DNA of 64,000 nucleotides from CAVVAE01 sp963746185 (GCA_963746185.1 CAVVAE010000004.1:62001-126000), one strand, 5' to 3'; shown: positions 45,801 to 54,089, numbered from the stretch's first letter. Made by a program: numbers and translations. The notes: a model not told the origin generated them from the letters alone.

Positions 45801-47417
45801 ACCCGACACGGGAGCGCCGGTGTCGACGTCGGTGACCGTGCCGGTCAGGTCACCGGCACCAATTCGCGGCGAGGCACCGACGGCTTCAAAGACGTCAAGC
45901 ATCCCTTCGCCGTAGACGTTGTTGTCGTCCGCTGTGCCTCCGCACGTGGTGTCGCTGTGGTCATGGGCCGTCTCGCTGAGGATCGCCCGGGTTGCGTCCA
46001 CGTTCCCAATGAGGGACGGTGCCGCCGACCAGATCAGGGCCACGGCGCCGCTCACGTGCGGGGCAGCCATGGACGTGCCGTTGTTCACCGCGTAGCCGCT
46101 TCCCGGGACGCTGGATCGGATGTTGACGCCAGGCGCTGCGATGTCGGGTTTGGAGTCCGACTCACCGTCCGTGCCTCGGGACGAGAACGACGCGACGTTG
46201 CCGGACTGGTCGACCGCGCCAACGGCGTACGCCTCGGGATACTCACCGGGCGCGTCCTGGGTCCCGCACGAGGGTCCCCGGTTTCCGGCCGCGAAGGTGG
46301 GAAAGATGCCGGCTGCCACCCATTGCTGGACATAGTCCTCGTACCAGGTGTCTCCTCCGGGCGAACCCCACGAGTTGTTGACGATGTTCGGTCGGAGCGT
46401 GGGGTCGGGGTCGGATCCGTCGAGTGCCGTCGGAGCGAGCATCCACTGCGCTGCCAGGCCCAGAGACAAGTCGCTGCACAACGTGTTTTCGCAGCCTTTG
46501 GCGGCGATCCACTTCGCGCCGGGTGCAACACCGATCTCGTTGCCGAGGTGATCGTCTCCCACCATCGTGCCGACCGTGTGCGACCCGTGGCCGTTGTTGT
46601 CGCACGGCGCGGTGGACGGGTTGCCGCAGACCTTCGCCGGGTCGTACCAGTTGTGGTCGTGGGTGAACGTGCCGTCGCCGTTGTTGCCGCGGTACGCGCT
46701 CACCAGGGCAGGGTGGTCGTACTGAACTCCGGAGTCGATGCTGCCGATGACGATGCCCTGGCCGGTGTCGCCGTACTCGCTCCACACCTGGTCGGCGTGG
46801 ATCGCGGCCACACCCCACTCCACAGATTCGACCTGCGCCACGCGCTCACCAGCCAACGGCTTGGGCAACTTGTAGGTACGCGGCTGGCGCACCGCGACGA
46901 CGTCGGGGTCTTCGGCCAGGCGCTCAGCCAGTTCCGTCGTCCCGTCGTGCACGTAGATCGTGTTGTCGATGTAAAGCGACGTGTAGCGGACGTTCGCGGA
47001 TCGCAAGGCGGCGACCGCAGTGCTCTGGCTTGACCGCGCGTTGGACTGCAGCTCGTCGACGACCGCCTCGCCCCGTGCCGTCCAGTTGCGCATCTTCGCG
47101 GCAGTCGCGAGGTGGGGTTGTGCCTTGAAGTCCAGCCAGAAGTCGGTCCGCTTCTGGTGCTGCAGCGTCTTCGCGAGCTGCAGTTCGATCTTGTCGCGTG
47201 CTTGCGTCGCCGACGCCTGAGTGGCCGAGCCGGATCTGCTTGCCGTTGCAGTCGGGCTGCCGGCGGTGGCGAGTGCGTGCGTCGCAGGAGGTACGACGAT
47301 CGGGCCGACCAGCGCGATCAGCCCGGCGGAGACAAGCCCGGTCAGGCGACGTGGAAGGCGCCCACCCTTGAGGCGCAGACGACGCTCGGATGGCCATGGC
47401 GACGTGTCCTGGTGCAC
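42900..47417 (-). CDS. Secreted subtilase (S8) with carboxypeptidase-regulatory and kelch domains
   Basis: A 1505-residue exported subtilisin-like protease of the bacillopeptidase F type. GTG 47417 has GGAGG six bases upstream. A signal peptide (LTGLVSAGLIALVGPIVVPP) precedes an I9-like propeptide region. Catalytic Asp about residue 228 (VIGSIDSG), His about 277 (NNGHGSHTVG) and Ser about 449 (NNGTSMAAPHVSG) are intact. Then come two or three carboxypeptidase-regulatory-like domains (LTGTVTDVDTGAPVSGVKV), an immune-inhibitor-A-like module, four or five kelch repeats (DGKFYVVGGWGP, DGKIYSVGGC) and a last beta-sandwich (YALWIPGSKQSARVV). The serpin gene follows. The kelch propeller presumably binds a substrate or surface. 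Confidence 0.93.
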   Translation of the reverse strand: MHQDTSPWPSERRLRLKGGRLPRRLTGLVSAGLIALVGPIVVPPATHALATAGSPTATASRSGSATQASATQARDKIELQLAKTLQHQKRTDFWLDFKAQPHLATAAKMRNWTARGEAVVDELQSNARSSQSTAVAALRSANVRYTSLYIDNTIYVHDGTTELAERLAEDPDVVAVRQPRTYKLPKPLAGERVAQVESVEWGVAAIHADQVWSEYGDTGQGIVIGSIDSGVQYDHPALVSAYRGNNGDGTFTHDHNWYDPAKVCGNPSTAPCDNNGHGSHTVGTMVGDDHLGNEIGVAPGAKWIAAKGCENTLCSDLSLGLAAQWMLAPTALDGSDPDPTLRPNIVNNSWGSPGGDTWYEDYVQQWVAAGIFPTFAAGNRGPSCGTQDAPGEYPEAYAVGAVDQSGNVASFSSRGTDGESDSKPDIAAPGVNIRSSVPGSGYAVNNGTSMAAPHVSGAVALIWSAAPSLIGNVDATRAILSETAHDHSDTTCGGTADDNNVYGEGMLDVFEAVGASPRIGAGDLTGTVTDVDTGAPVSGVKVSVDGPTQRATRTADDGTYHLYLDPGEYALTVTGFGYDTQTFEGVAMQADEVTTRDVALVPTGEATLSGLVRDDSGHRWPLYAEVTVEDVAGTWHTDPDSGRFAIDLPIGGTYRVTVTAQAPGYTPSTKEVTLKDGDVSEDFFVPIDSDACTAPGYTPSYDGASASFGTTTLPAGWSIVDHRGSGQLWRLDDPGARGNLTGGEGGFAILDSDYFTNTGMQDSSLVSPELDLSAAVHPVVEFANDFKSLAGTRADVDVSLDQGATWETVWTKNANFRGPSTVRVQVPQAAGEPSVMARWHYHVGHWTGGWQVDDAFVGDRTCRKVRGGLVHGLVTDANTGKPVVGATVTSDDEPSAHGNTVATPDDDAVPDGFFSVFSPDVSDHGFTATMRSYQPAQRTVRVSADWTTRADYALKAGVIRVKPREVNGRVTLGKAVKRDFTISNTGTAPATYTLAESQLGFVIQKADGTRLSSSQVRQADGAPVQRVASGSIDPGRAVHGHDRGAAAPTTTDAAPAAGPWLGIADYPTTIKDNAAGDDQGLLYSIGGTVGGFGATPASYVYDPATLSWKQLADMPEGRQKPASAFVDGKFYVVGGWGPVGPASATTLIYDPATDHWTTGADNPHPWGAVGSAVLDGKIYSVGGCAGDCQVATDDVTAYDVATNRFRTVASYPEPISWTACGGIDGRVYCTGGLGAGPQSTTRSYSYNPATDQWTRVADLPLDLWASSYAVANGQLLVSGGAAVDSTVMTNEGFAYDPGTDTWTALPNSNNAVFRGAAACGFSKVGGANGPRVMAVSETLPGYDECEAAGTDAAWLREGRPQGTLAPGKSVTITLTLDAARVSQPGVYRARLMAREDTPYSAPTSDVTLTAVAPHTWARLGARVVGRECDGTTHGLPGATVAVDRGKQSWTLTTASDGSYALWIPGSKQSARVVAADAHYRPKAIDVVLREGSRVTRNVTLSRLGC

Positions 47418-47593
47418 GGACAACCTCCAGAGGATGGGCGTCCGGCACATCCCTGATGGACGGCCCCGTCAACGCCGCGACCATCATCGCTGGCCGCCAG
47501 CACCGATGGCGAGGCTGACACCTGTCGTGATGCAGACATGACGGGAATCAGCCAATGCCGACCTTCGTCACCCACTCATCAGGGCAGCCGACG

Positions 47594-48370
47594 TTAGACG
47601 CGAGCGATGCTTGTCGAGCTCGTCGTGCCCTGTCCCTCGGTCGGTGCGGAGCTTGCGGAGCCGGTGGGCGTGGTCGGGGTGGGCTCGGTCGGAGCAGGCT
47701 CGGTGGGGCTCGGGTCCGTGGGCGTCGGCTCCGTCGGAGTCGGCTCCGTCGGCGTGGTCTCCGGGTCGTCTGTCGGCTCCGGCTCGTCCGTGCTGGGTGC
47801 CTGGTCTGTCGGCTCACCTGCTCCGTTCCCGTCGGTGGGCGCACCGGGGTCAGACGGGTTGCTGTCAGTGGGCGTCGAGTCCGTGCTGTCGCTGTCGTCG
47901 TGCGAGATCAAGCTCGACACCGTCGTACTGCCGCCGCCCGTTCCGGTGAGGGAGGACGCCGACTTGCCGACGATCGCCTCGAAACCCGTAAGCAGTGCGA
48001 ACCCCAGCACGAGGCTCGCGGCCGCGCTGACGACGACCGTGCGCCACTGGCTGCGCGATGACCGGCCGACCTCGGGAGCAGGCGTCGGACTGTCAACGGA
48101 CGTGAGTACGGCGGTGGGCCTTTCTTCTGCGGATCGGACGGGCTTGACGGGGATGACAGGCAGCGTCTCGCGGAGCTTCTGCGTGCTCCGCTCGAGGGAC
48201 GGCGTGTAGAGCGCGGCGCCGATCGATGCCACCAGGCTCACGACCACGGCACCGAGCACGGTCCCGGCCACTCCCATCCACGACGAGACCACGGCCGCAG
48301 ACGCAGCAGCCAGGGCTCCGGCGAGGATCTGCGGTCCGCTGAGCTGAATGGTCGGGCGATCGTGGGACAT
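47594..48370 (-). CDS. Membrane protein with extracytoplasmic Thr/Pro/Glu repeat tail
   Basis: A 258-residue protein from ATG 48370 (GGAAG upstream). A conserved actinobacterial N-terminus (SGPQILAGALAAASAAVVSS) contributes two hydrophobic helices. After a charged cytoplasmic loop comes a third helix (TVVVSAAASLVLGFALLTGF) and a roughly 100-residue Ser/Asp/Thr-rich then TEPTP-repeat tail (PTEPTPTEPTPTDPSPTEPA). The tail should lie outside and may be glycosylated. No function is known. The gene is upstream of the subtilase on the same strand, separated by 176 nt. Confidence 0.8.
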   Translation of the reverse strand: MSHDRPTIQLSGPQILAGALAAASAAVVSSWMGVAGTVLGAVVVSLVASIGAALYTPSLERSTQKLRETLPVIPVKPVRSAEERPTAVLTSVDSPTPAPEVGRSSRSQWRTVVVSAAASLVLGFALLTGFEAIVGKSASSLTGTGGGSTTVSSLISHDDSDSTDSTPTDSNPSDPGAPTDGNGAGEPTDQAPSTDEPEPTDDPETTPTEPTPTEPTPTDPSPTEPAPTEPTPTTPTGSASSAPTEGQGTTSSTSIARV

Positions 48371-48579
48371 GTCTACTTCCAGTGGGCAGGGGCGTCTTGA
48401 GGACGTGCGACGAGTGTGGTGGATGTGCCCGACGAGGCACCCTTCAAGGCTAACGAGGTGGCGGCCGTTGCCCCAAACCAGAATCGGGTTTGAGACAGTG
48501 AGTCGGCACACATGTCGCGTCGCGGTTTTCCGTCGCCGCGCGGCATCGCAGTGACGAGCACCGACCGTGGAGGAGCCGC

Positions 48580-49560
48580 ATGGACTACATCAAGCTCGGA
48601 TCGACCGGCCTGGACGTCTCCCCGATCGCTCTCGGCTGCATGAGCTATGGCGTCCCCGAGCGCGGCACGCACCCCTGGACGATGGCGGAGGATGAGAGCC
48701 GGCCGTTCATCAAGCAGGCGCTCGACCTGGGGATCAACTTCTTCGACATGGCGAACTCGTACTCCGACGGCACCAGCGAAGAGATCGTCGGCCGTGCCCT
48801 GAAGGACTTCGCGCGACGCGACGAGGTGGTCATCGCCACGAAGGTCTACTTCCGCGTGCGGCCGGGTCCCAACGGACAGGGCCTTTCACGCAAGGCGATC
48901 ATGACCGAGATCGATGCCAGCCTGCGTCGGCTGGGGACCGACCACATCGACCTCTACCAGATCCATCGCTGGGACTACACGGTTCCGATCGAGGAGACAC
49001 TCGAGGCGTTGCACGATGTGGTCAAGGCCGGCAAGGCACGGCACATCGGTGCGTCGTCGATGCACGCGTGGCAGTTCTCCAAGGCCCTCTACACGTCCCT
49101 GCTCAACGGCTGGACACCGTTCGCCACCATGCAGGACCACTACAGCCTCCTCAACCGCGAGGAGGAGCGCGAGATGCTGCCACTCTGTGTCGACCAAGGC
49201 ATCGGAGTGATTCCGTGGAGCCCGCTTGCTCGAGGTCGGCTGACGCGTGACTGGGACGAGGGAAGCACGCGACAAGACAGCGATGAAGTGCTCAAGTCGA
49301 TGTACACGCAGACGGTCGATTCCGATCGGGCCATCGTGCAAGCGGTCGCAGACGTCGCCGAGCAACGCGGCGTACCCCGTGCGCAGGTAGCACTTGCCTG
49401 GGTATCGAGCAGGTCGGCCGTGACGGCCCCCATCGTCGGCGCGACGAAACAGCACCACCTCGACGATGCAGTCGCGGCGCTCGACCTCACGCTGACAGAT
49501 GAGGAGGTCGAGGCGCTCGAAGCGCCGTACGGCCCGCATCCCATCGAAGGCTTCGACTAA
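48580..49560 (+). CDS. Aldo/keto reductase
   Basis: A 326-residue NADPH-dependent aldo/keto reductase of the YajO/IolS type. The tetrad is visible: Asp and Tyr in FFDMANSYSDGTSEE, Lys in VIATKVYF, His in LYQIHRWD. The NADPH-binding C-terminal SRSAVTAPIVGATKQHHLDDA is intact. The substrate is unknown. The ATG follows GGAGGAGCCGC. It is convergent with the next gene (12-nt gap, which holds a lone CTTGTCAG). Confidence 0.94.
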   Translation: MDYIKLGSTGLDVSPIALGCMSYGVPERGTHPWTMAEDESRPFIKQALDLGINFFDMANSYSDGTSEEIVGRALKDFARRDEVVIATKVYFRVRPGPNGQGLSRKAIMTEIDASLRRLGTDHIDLYQIHRWDYTVPIEETLEALHDVVKAGKARHIGASSMHAWQFSKALYTSLLNGWTPFATMQDHYSLLNREEEREMLPLCVDQGIGVIPWSPLARGRLTRDWDEGSTRQDSDEVLKSMYTQTVDSDRAIVQAVADVAEQRGVPRAQVALAWVSSRSAVTAPIVGATKQHHLDDAVAALDLTLTDEEVEALEAPYGPHPIEGFD

Positions 49561-49572
49561 ACCACTTGTCAG

Positions 49573-49968
49573 TTAGGCGAGACGGAAGACGGGATGGTCG
49601 GCCGGGTCAGGCAGCTTGTCCCAATAACCATCGGACGACGCACCGGCCTTCTCGCGGTACGCCGCGATGATCGGATCCCGATCCGCCACCGGCACCTCGG
49701 ATGCGCGATAGCTCGACTGACCTGACTTGTTGTGCAAGGTGACCGTGGGGTTGGCGCGCACGTTGCGCACCCACTGCGACTCACCGTGCGTCGACACGAT
49801 GTAACGCGATCCGCCGATCTCGACCGGGATGACCGGAATCCTTTGCGTCTCACTGGTCGAGCGCCGCGTCACGGCCAAGACCTGGGAGTTGCTCATGCCC
49901 GTCATCATCGCGATCTTGTTGAACACTTTGCTGGCGAACAACCTCGGCTTGATGTAGGCCATGGTCAC
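49573..49968 (-). CDS. Deazaflavin (F420)-dependent nitroreductase-family protein
   Basis: A 131-residue member of the Ddn/DUF385 family. It shows the split-barrel pattern RIPVIPVEIGGSRYIVSTHGESQWVRNVRANPTVTLHNKSG, characteristic of proteins that bind F420H2 for reduction. The GTG start at 49968 has GGAG six bases upstream. Members are restricted largely to F420-making actinobacteria. The physiological substrate is unknown. Confidence 0.88.
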   Translation of the reverse strand: MTMAYIKPRLFASKVFNKIAMMTGMSNSQVLAVTRRSTSETQRIPVIPVEIGGSRYIVSTHGESQWVRNVRANPTVTLHNKSGQSSYRASEVPVADRDPIIAAYREKAGASSDGYWDKLPDPADHPVFRLA

Positions 49969-50089
49969 AGTCTGCTCCGCTCAGCGTCACTCGGAGTGAC
50001 TTTCCTCGAGGCTGTCCGGTTGCGCCCCAGGTTTCCGAGTTGCACCCTGGACATGCGGGAAATATCCCTTCTCGACCAAGGATTTCGCT

Positions 50090-50737
50090 ATGCGCATCGT
50101 CATCGCCGGTGGACACGGAAAGATCGCCCTGCACCTCCAACAACTGCTCAGCTCACGCGGCGACGAGGCGGTGGGGCTGATCCGCAAGCCCGACCAGGCA
50201 GACGACCTCCGCCAGGTCGGAGGCCAGCCGGTCGTGGTCGACCTCGAGTCGTCGACCGTGGAAGAAGTCGCAAGTCAGCTCGAGGGCGCTGACGCGGCAG
50301 TCTTCGCCGCAGGTGCCGGCCCAGGGAGCGGCCCGGAGCGCAAGTTGACCGTCGACCGCGACAGTGCGATCTTGCTGGCCGATGCGTGCGTCTCAGCAGG
50401 CGTACGACGGTTGCTCGTGGTCTCGTCGATCGGTGCCGACAACCCCGCCGCGGTTGGTGACGAAGTGTTCCGCGTCTACCTTCAGGCGAAGGCGGCGGCT
50501 GACGCGTACGTCCGGGCAAGCGGGCTCGACTGGACGATCGTCCGACCTGGCTCACTCACGAATGATCCGCCGACTGGTCTGGTCACGGCGGCGGAGAAGG
50601 TGCAGCGAGGATCGATTCCGCGAGCTGACGTGGCTGCGGTGCTCGTCGCTTCGCTCGACATCCCCGCATCCATCGGGAAGCAGTTCGAGCTCGTCAGTGG
50701 TGAGACTCCGATTCCCGAAGCACTGGCACAGGACTGA
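50090..50737 (+). CDS. NAD(P)-binding atypical SDR family protein
   Basis: A 215-residue NmrA/YwnB-like atypical short-chain dehydrogenase. The N-terminal nucleotide-binding loop is MRIVIAGGHGKIALHLQQLL; the middle has VFAAGAGPGS and RLLVVSSIGADNP, then DWTIVRPGSLTNDP. There is no classical YxxxK dyad in the usual place, as in other sugar-epimerase-like family members. AAGGA seven bases before the ATG supports the start. The function may be redox sensing or reductase. Confidence 0.87.
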   Translation: MRIVIAGGHGKIALHLQQLLSSRGDEAVGLIRKPDQADDLRQVGGQPVVVDLESSTVEEVASQLEGADAAVFAAGAGPGSGPERKLTVDRDSAILLADACVSAGVRRLLVVSSIGADNPAAVGDEVFRVYLQAKAAADAYVRASGLDWTIVRPGSLTNDPPTGLVTAAEKVQRGSIPRADVAAVLVASLDIPASIGKQFELVSGETPIPEALAQD

Positions 50738-50746
50738 CCGGGCGAC

Positions 50747-51295
50747 TCAGGCTGAGCTTCGCCCGCCCGCCCGTTCGGCAAGTCCTCTGACGTAGTCGGC
50801 CTGCCCAAGATGGGCGAGGCAATCGCCGAGGATGCTGCAGAGGCGGACGCTGGCGGTGACCGGCGGGTCCCAGCGTTCGTCGACCACCCGCGCCAGCTCG
50901 TCTTTGGTGATCGTGTCGATGTACTCGAGCGTCATCGCGTGGACAGCCGCGTGGTAGCCGTCGAGCAGATCAGGTCCGGCCTTGACCTTCGCCACGTCAT
51001 CAGGTTCGTGACCGTAGCCTGTGTCGGAAGCGTCGAACGGTACGTCGAACCGGTCATACCAGCCGTCGCGTTTCCAGACCTGCTCCTGGCCGGTGATTCC
51101 GCAGATGTGGTCGTCCTGCACCCGCGAGAGATGCCAGCACAGCCAGGAGACGCTGTTGGCCTCCGGATCTGGTCGCCAGACGGCCTGCTCGTCGTCAACA
51201 CCAGCGCAGACTTGTTCGACGTACTCGCGAACGAGTCCGAACTGATACGTCAGCAGCGCGCGGACTGCCTGCACATCTCTCGACTCGTCGGTCAT
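50747..51295 (-). CDS. DinB/DUF664 family metal-dependent protein
   Basis: A 182-residue four-helix-bundle protein of the DinB-like group (DUF664), related to mycothiol-dependent enzymes. The first metal His lies in SVSWLCWHLSRVQDDH and the later pair in SILGDCLAHLGQADYVRG. Family members act as thiol-dependent isomerases or transferases, often using mycothiol in actinobacteria. The exact reaction is unknown. It is convergent with the SDR gene, nine bases apart. Confidence 0.88.
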   Translation of the reverse strand: MTDESRDVQAVRALLTYQFGLVREYVEQVCAGVDDEQAVWRPDPEANSVSWLCWHLSRVQDDHICGITGQEQVWKRDGWYDRFDVPFDASDTGYGHEPDDVAKVKAGPDLLDGYHAAVHAMTLEYIDTITKDELARVVDERWDPPVTASVRLCSILGDCLAHLGQADYVRGLAERAGGRSSA

Positions 51296-51562
51296 CGTGT
51301 CTCCTCATCATGGTCGTGACCCGAGACCCTAGCCAAGCACTCCGACACAGCAGCGACCGCCTCAATCGGAACGCTGCGTTGACGATTACTAACAGCGTGT
51401 ACCGCGATCCACCGCCCAACGATCACAGCCTGTGGTGGCACGAACACGCTCCCTGGAAACGCGTGACGACGAGTTCGCGACCGTGCGAGCATGAGCCAAA
51501 CGCGTCTCCGGTACCTCCGTTCCGGCGCACCGACGCACGGCGAGGACGGCAGGGACTTGGAC

Positions 51563-52561
51563 ATGGCCAGACGCACGCGCACCACCCTCTTCGTGACATC
51601 CGTTATCGGCGCGATGGCGCTGTTCGCGCCGACACCTCTGACGGCCCAGGCAGCGCCGGCGCCAGAGTCCGTCGCGGCACCGTCGGCTGCGGTGGCAGGC
51701 TCGATGCTGATCGGAGCCTCCTCCAACAACTGGCCGTGGTTCGACCAGGCGGTGGGCCCTGTGCAGATCTACCGAAACTTCGACAATGGCGTGGCCGTCA
51801 AGTGGCAGAACACAGCGGCGTACCAGCTGCACCCCAACGCCACCGCGAACGACTACTCGACCGAGGTCTTGCCGCAGAAGCTGCTCGATCCCGCCGACCC
51901 GATCAACAACAAGATGCGCGCGTTCCTCGCGACGACGCCCAAGAACATCATCATCACTAACCTGCATGAGCCCGACGACGTTTTCCAGAAGAAGGGTTTC
52001 ACCCCGGCTCAGTTCCGTGCGTCGATCCTGAAGTTCGCCGGGATGGTTCGTGCACAGAACGCCATCGACGGCGGCACCCGGATGACCTCGGTGATCCTGA
52101 TGGGTGTCACGTTCGGCGCTTACGGCAACTCAACTGCCGACATGTGGTGGCCGACCGATGCGCGCGACGGTGGTCACGTCGACATCCTCCAGGCGGACTT
52201 GTACGCGCTGCCGCACGCCACCCAGACTGCATGCTGTCCGGTCGGCTACACCGATGGAGTGAGCTGGCGGAAGGCACCTCAGGTGATCGACCCACTGCGG
52301 AAGTTTGCCCAGGCTCGCGACATACCGTGGGCGATCTCCGAGCTGGGATATCTCGAGGACATCAACAACCCGATGCGCAAGGCGACTGCGTTGTCTGAGG
52401 CCGTGGCCTACGCGAGGCTGCACGGCGCTCATCACGTCTCGTACTTCGACTCGGCGGGCACCCGGGCCAGCTGGAAACTGTGGTTCAGCACGCCCGTCGG
52501 GACCACGTCACCCACCTCGAACGCCGCTCTGATGTGGAAGTCGCTGGTCGCCAGCGCCTGA
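51563..52561 (+). CDS. Secreted glycoside-hydrolase-like protein (clan A/GH26-like)
   Basis: A 332-residue exported protein. ATG 51563 begins MARRTRTTLFVTSVIGAMAL, a signal peptide cleaved near QAAPAPES. The mature part looks like a TIM barrel. Two glutamates sit at the expected catalytic strands: IIITNLHEPDDVF (acid/base-like) and PWAISELGYLED (nucleophile-like, SELG). Tryptophan and Tyr-rich loops (ADMWWPTDARDGG) suit carbohydrate binding. This is a pattern-level assignment; the substrate is unknown. The longer frame from 51491 would not begin with a signal peptide. Confidence 0.75.
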   Translation: MARRTRTTLFVTSVIGAMALFAPTPLTAQAAPAPESVAAPSAAVAGSMLIGASSNNWPWFDQAVGPVQIYRNFDNGVAVKWQNTAAYQLHPNATANDYSTEVLPQKLLDPADPINNKMRAFLATTPKNIIITNLHEPDDVFQKKGFTPAQFRASILKFAGMVRAQNAIDGGTRMTSVILMGVTFGAYGNSTADMWWPTDARDGGHVDILQADLYALPHATQTACCPVGYTDGVSWRKAPQVIDPLRKFAQARDIPWAISELGYLEDINNPMRKATALSEAVAYARLHGAHHVSYFDSAGTRASWKLWFSTPVGTTSPTSNAALMWKSLVASA

Positions 52562-52638
52562 CCCTCACGCAGGGGCGACGTCAAACGACGGTGACGATCG
52601 TCGGCCAAGGATGTCGGCTGACGTGCGTTGATGTCCGG

Positions 52639-52711
52639 TGGAGCTGAGGGGACTCGAACCCCTGACCCCCTGCATGCCATGCAGGTGCGCTACCAGCTGC
52701 GCCACAGCCCC
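52639..52711 (-). tRNA. tRNA-Ala (GGC anticodon)
   Basis: The 73-nt cloverleaf folds fully: acceptor GGGGCTG/CAGCTCC with the G3-U70 identity pair, D-stem GCGC/GCGC, anticodon stem CCTGC/GCAGG with loop ATGGCAT (anticodon GGC), and T-arm AGGGG/CCCCT around TTCGAGT. The 3' CCA is not encoded in full (ACC, then G). Confidence 0.98.
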
Positions 52712-52805
52712 GCATTTGCGGGCCCACTGAGCCGAAACCCCGGCGGGCCCGAGAAGTTTAGCCAACCGGTGTGAGCAACACGAAATCGAGGCGCTCGGCG
52801 TCCTA

Positions 52806-53981
52806 TCAGCTAGCCGGAACTGTCCCCGCGGCGTACTTTCCCGCCATGAACGACACGAACTGGTAGACGCCGTCCTCCTCAGGAGCCAGCGGGCCGGGCA
52901 CGTAGCTCGGCGCCTTGATCCCACGCTGGACCGACTCACATGCCGCCCAGTCCTGGCGGTTCGTGAGATCCCAGAAGTCCACGGCGTACGACGGGTCGAA
53001 CCCCTCGGCCTCCGTCGCCTCCGGCGGGAACGCCCACGAACACTCGATCCGCGTCAGGTCTGGCGTGATCGGGGTGAGGAGATGGGTCATCACGTAGTCC
53101 GGATGCAGGCTGATCAGCAGGTTGGGCAGCACCGCGAGGTACATCACCGTGTGCTGCTCCTCCTCGTCGAGTCGAGCCATCACCGCACCTTGGCTTCGCC
53201 CATCGAGCGACATCGTCTCGGCGCCGGCCCGCAAGTCCATCCAGCCGCCGACCCACTCCCCCGGGCGGTCGATGTTCTCTCCACTCGTCGGCGGGCTGAC
53301 TCGGCAGAGCTCGGGATGGATCATCGAGCAGTGGTAGCACTCTTGGTAGTTCTCGACGATCACCTTCCAGTTCGACGCGACATCGTAGGTGTGGGTGACG
53401 GGTGTACGAAGGGTCGCGCCGTCGTACCTCGCCACGACGTCCTCGAGTTCACCGACATGCTCGGCGAAAGCGCCGGACGTGCCTGACGGGTCGACGAAGA
53501 GCCATCCGTGCCACTCCTGCACCGGCATTTGGTAGAGGCTGAAGTCGGCCTTGTCGAAGTCCGTGTGATGCTTGAACCCCGGAGCGCCGCGCAATGACCC
53601 GTCGAACTCGTAGCTCCAGGCGTGGTAAGGGCAGATGAGCGCCTTGGGTTCTGCCGATGCCCCGCACGGCAACAGCTCATGACCTCGATGACGACAAGCG
53701 TTCTCAAACGCCCTCAGCACGCCGTCATCGCCACGCACCACGAGCACACCAGACTCACCCAGGCTGTAGGCCTTGAGACTGCGATTGGCTGGTACGTCGG
53801 ACGACCTGCCGACGCAGATCCACCCGGAGAAGATGTTGCGCCGCTCCCACTCGAGCACGTCGGCATCGACGTATGCGGCCTTGGGGAGCATTCGGCTCGA
53901 CCCGAAGGGCTTGAGTGCCAGGGCAAGCTCATGGGGATCCAGCGGCGCGGCCGTTCGGCTCGAGCCGTTCTGATTGAACAT
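52806..53981 (-). CDS. Rieske [2Fe-2S] aromatic-ring-hydroxylating/N-demethylating oxygenase, alpha-type
   Basis: A 391-residue oxygenase component. The Rieske motif is CRHRGHELLPC with a later CPYHAWSYEF (Cys-His/Cys-His ligands). The mononuclear iron site follows in ENYQECYHCSMIHPEL, with a late Asp region (VDFWDLTNRQDW). It resembles GbcA/CntA-type enzymes acting on betaines and other quaternary amines more than biphenyl dioxygenases. It is divergent from the aminotransferase over a TetR operator, so both belong to one regulon. No reductase component is in the window. Confidence 0.92.
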   Translation of the reverse strand: MFNQNGSSRTAAPLDPHELALALKPFGSSRMLPKAAYVDADVLEWERRNIFSGWICVGRSSDVPANRSLKAYSLGESGVLVVRGDDGVLRAFENACRHRGHELLPCGASAEPKALICPYHAWSYEFDGSLRGAPGFKHHTDFDKADFSLYQMPVQEWHGWLFVDPSGTSGAFAEHVGELEDVVARYDGATLRTPVTHTYDVASNWKVIVENYQECYHCSMIHPELCRVSPPTSGENIDRPGEWVGGWMDLRAGAETMSLDGRSQGAVMARLDEEEQHTVMYLAVLPNLLISLHPDYVMTHLLTPITPDLTRIECSWAFPPEATEAEGFDPSYAVDFWDLTNRQDWAACESVQRGIKAPSYVPGPLAPEEDGVYQFVSFMAGKYAAGTVPAS

Positions 53982-54032
53982 ACAGTCAGGATACTGCCGG
54001 AACGTTCTTCCCGTAAAGCGCTCCCATGCTTA

Positions 54033-54048
54033 GACTGAACAATCATTC
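54033..54048. promoter_or_regulatory. TetR operator 1 (Rieske/aminotransferase divergent region)
   Basis: GACTGAACAATCATTC matches 14 of 16 positions of the perfect palindrome upstream of the TetR gene (GACTGAACAGTCAGTC, 60662-60677). It lies 52 bases before the Rieske start and 42 before the aminotransferase start. Binding by this TetR is inferred from the shared motif and the BetI-like class. Confidence 0.7.
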
Positions 54049-54089
54049 AAAGGCATCTCTTCGGTGCCTGACCATTCAGCGAGGAGTCT

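Noticed and set aside
49561..49572. Fourth member of the GACTTGTCAG hairpin family
   Set aside because: Only one arm (CCACTTGTCAG) is present in the 12-nt gap; without an inverted partner it cannot form the hairpin.
52639..52806. tRNA-Ala as the attachment site of an integrated island carrying the amine cluster
   Set aside because: No integrase gene and no repeated copy of the tRNA 3' end is visible up to the window edge, and base composition does not change across the boundary.
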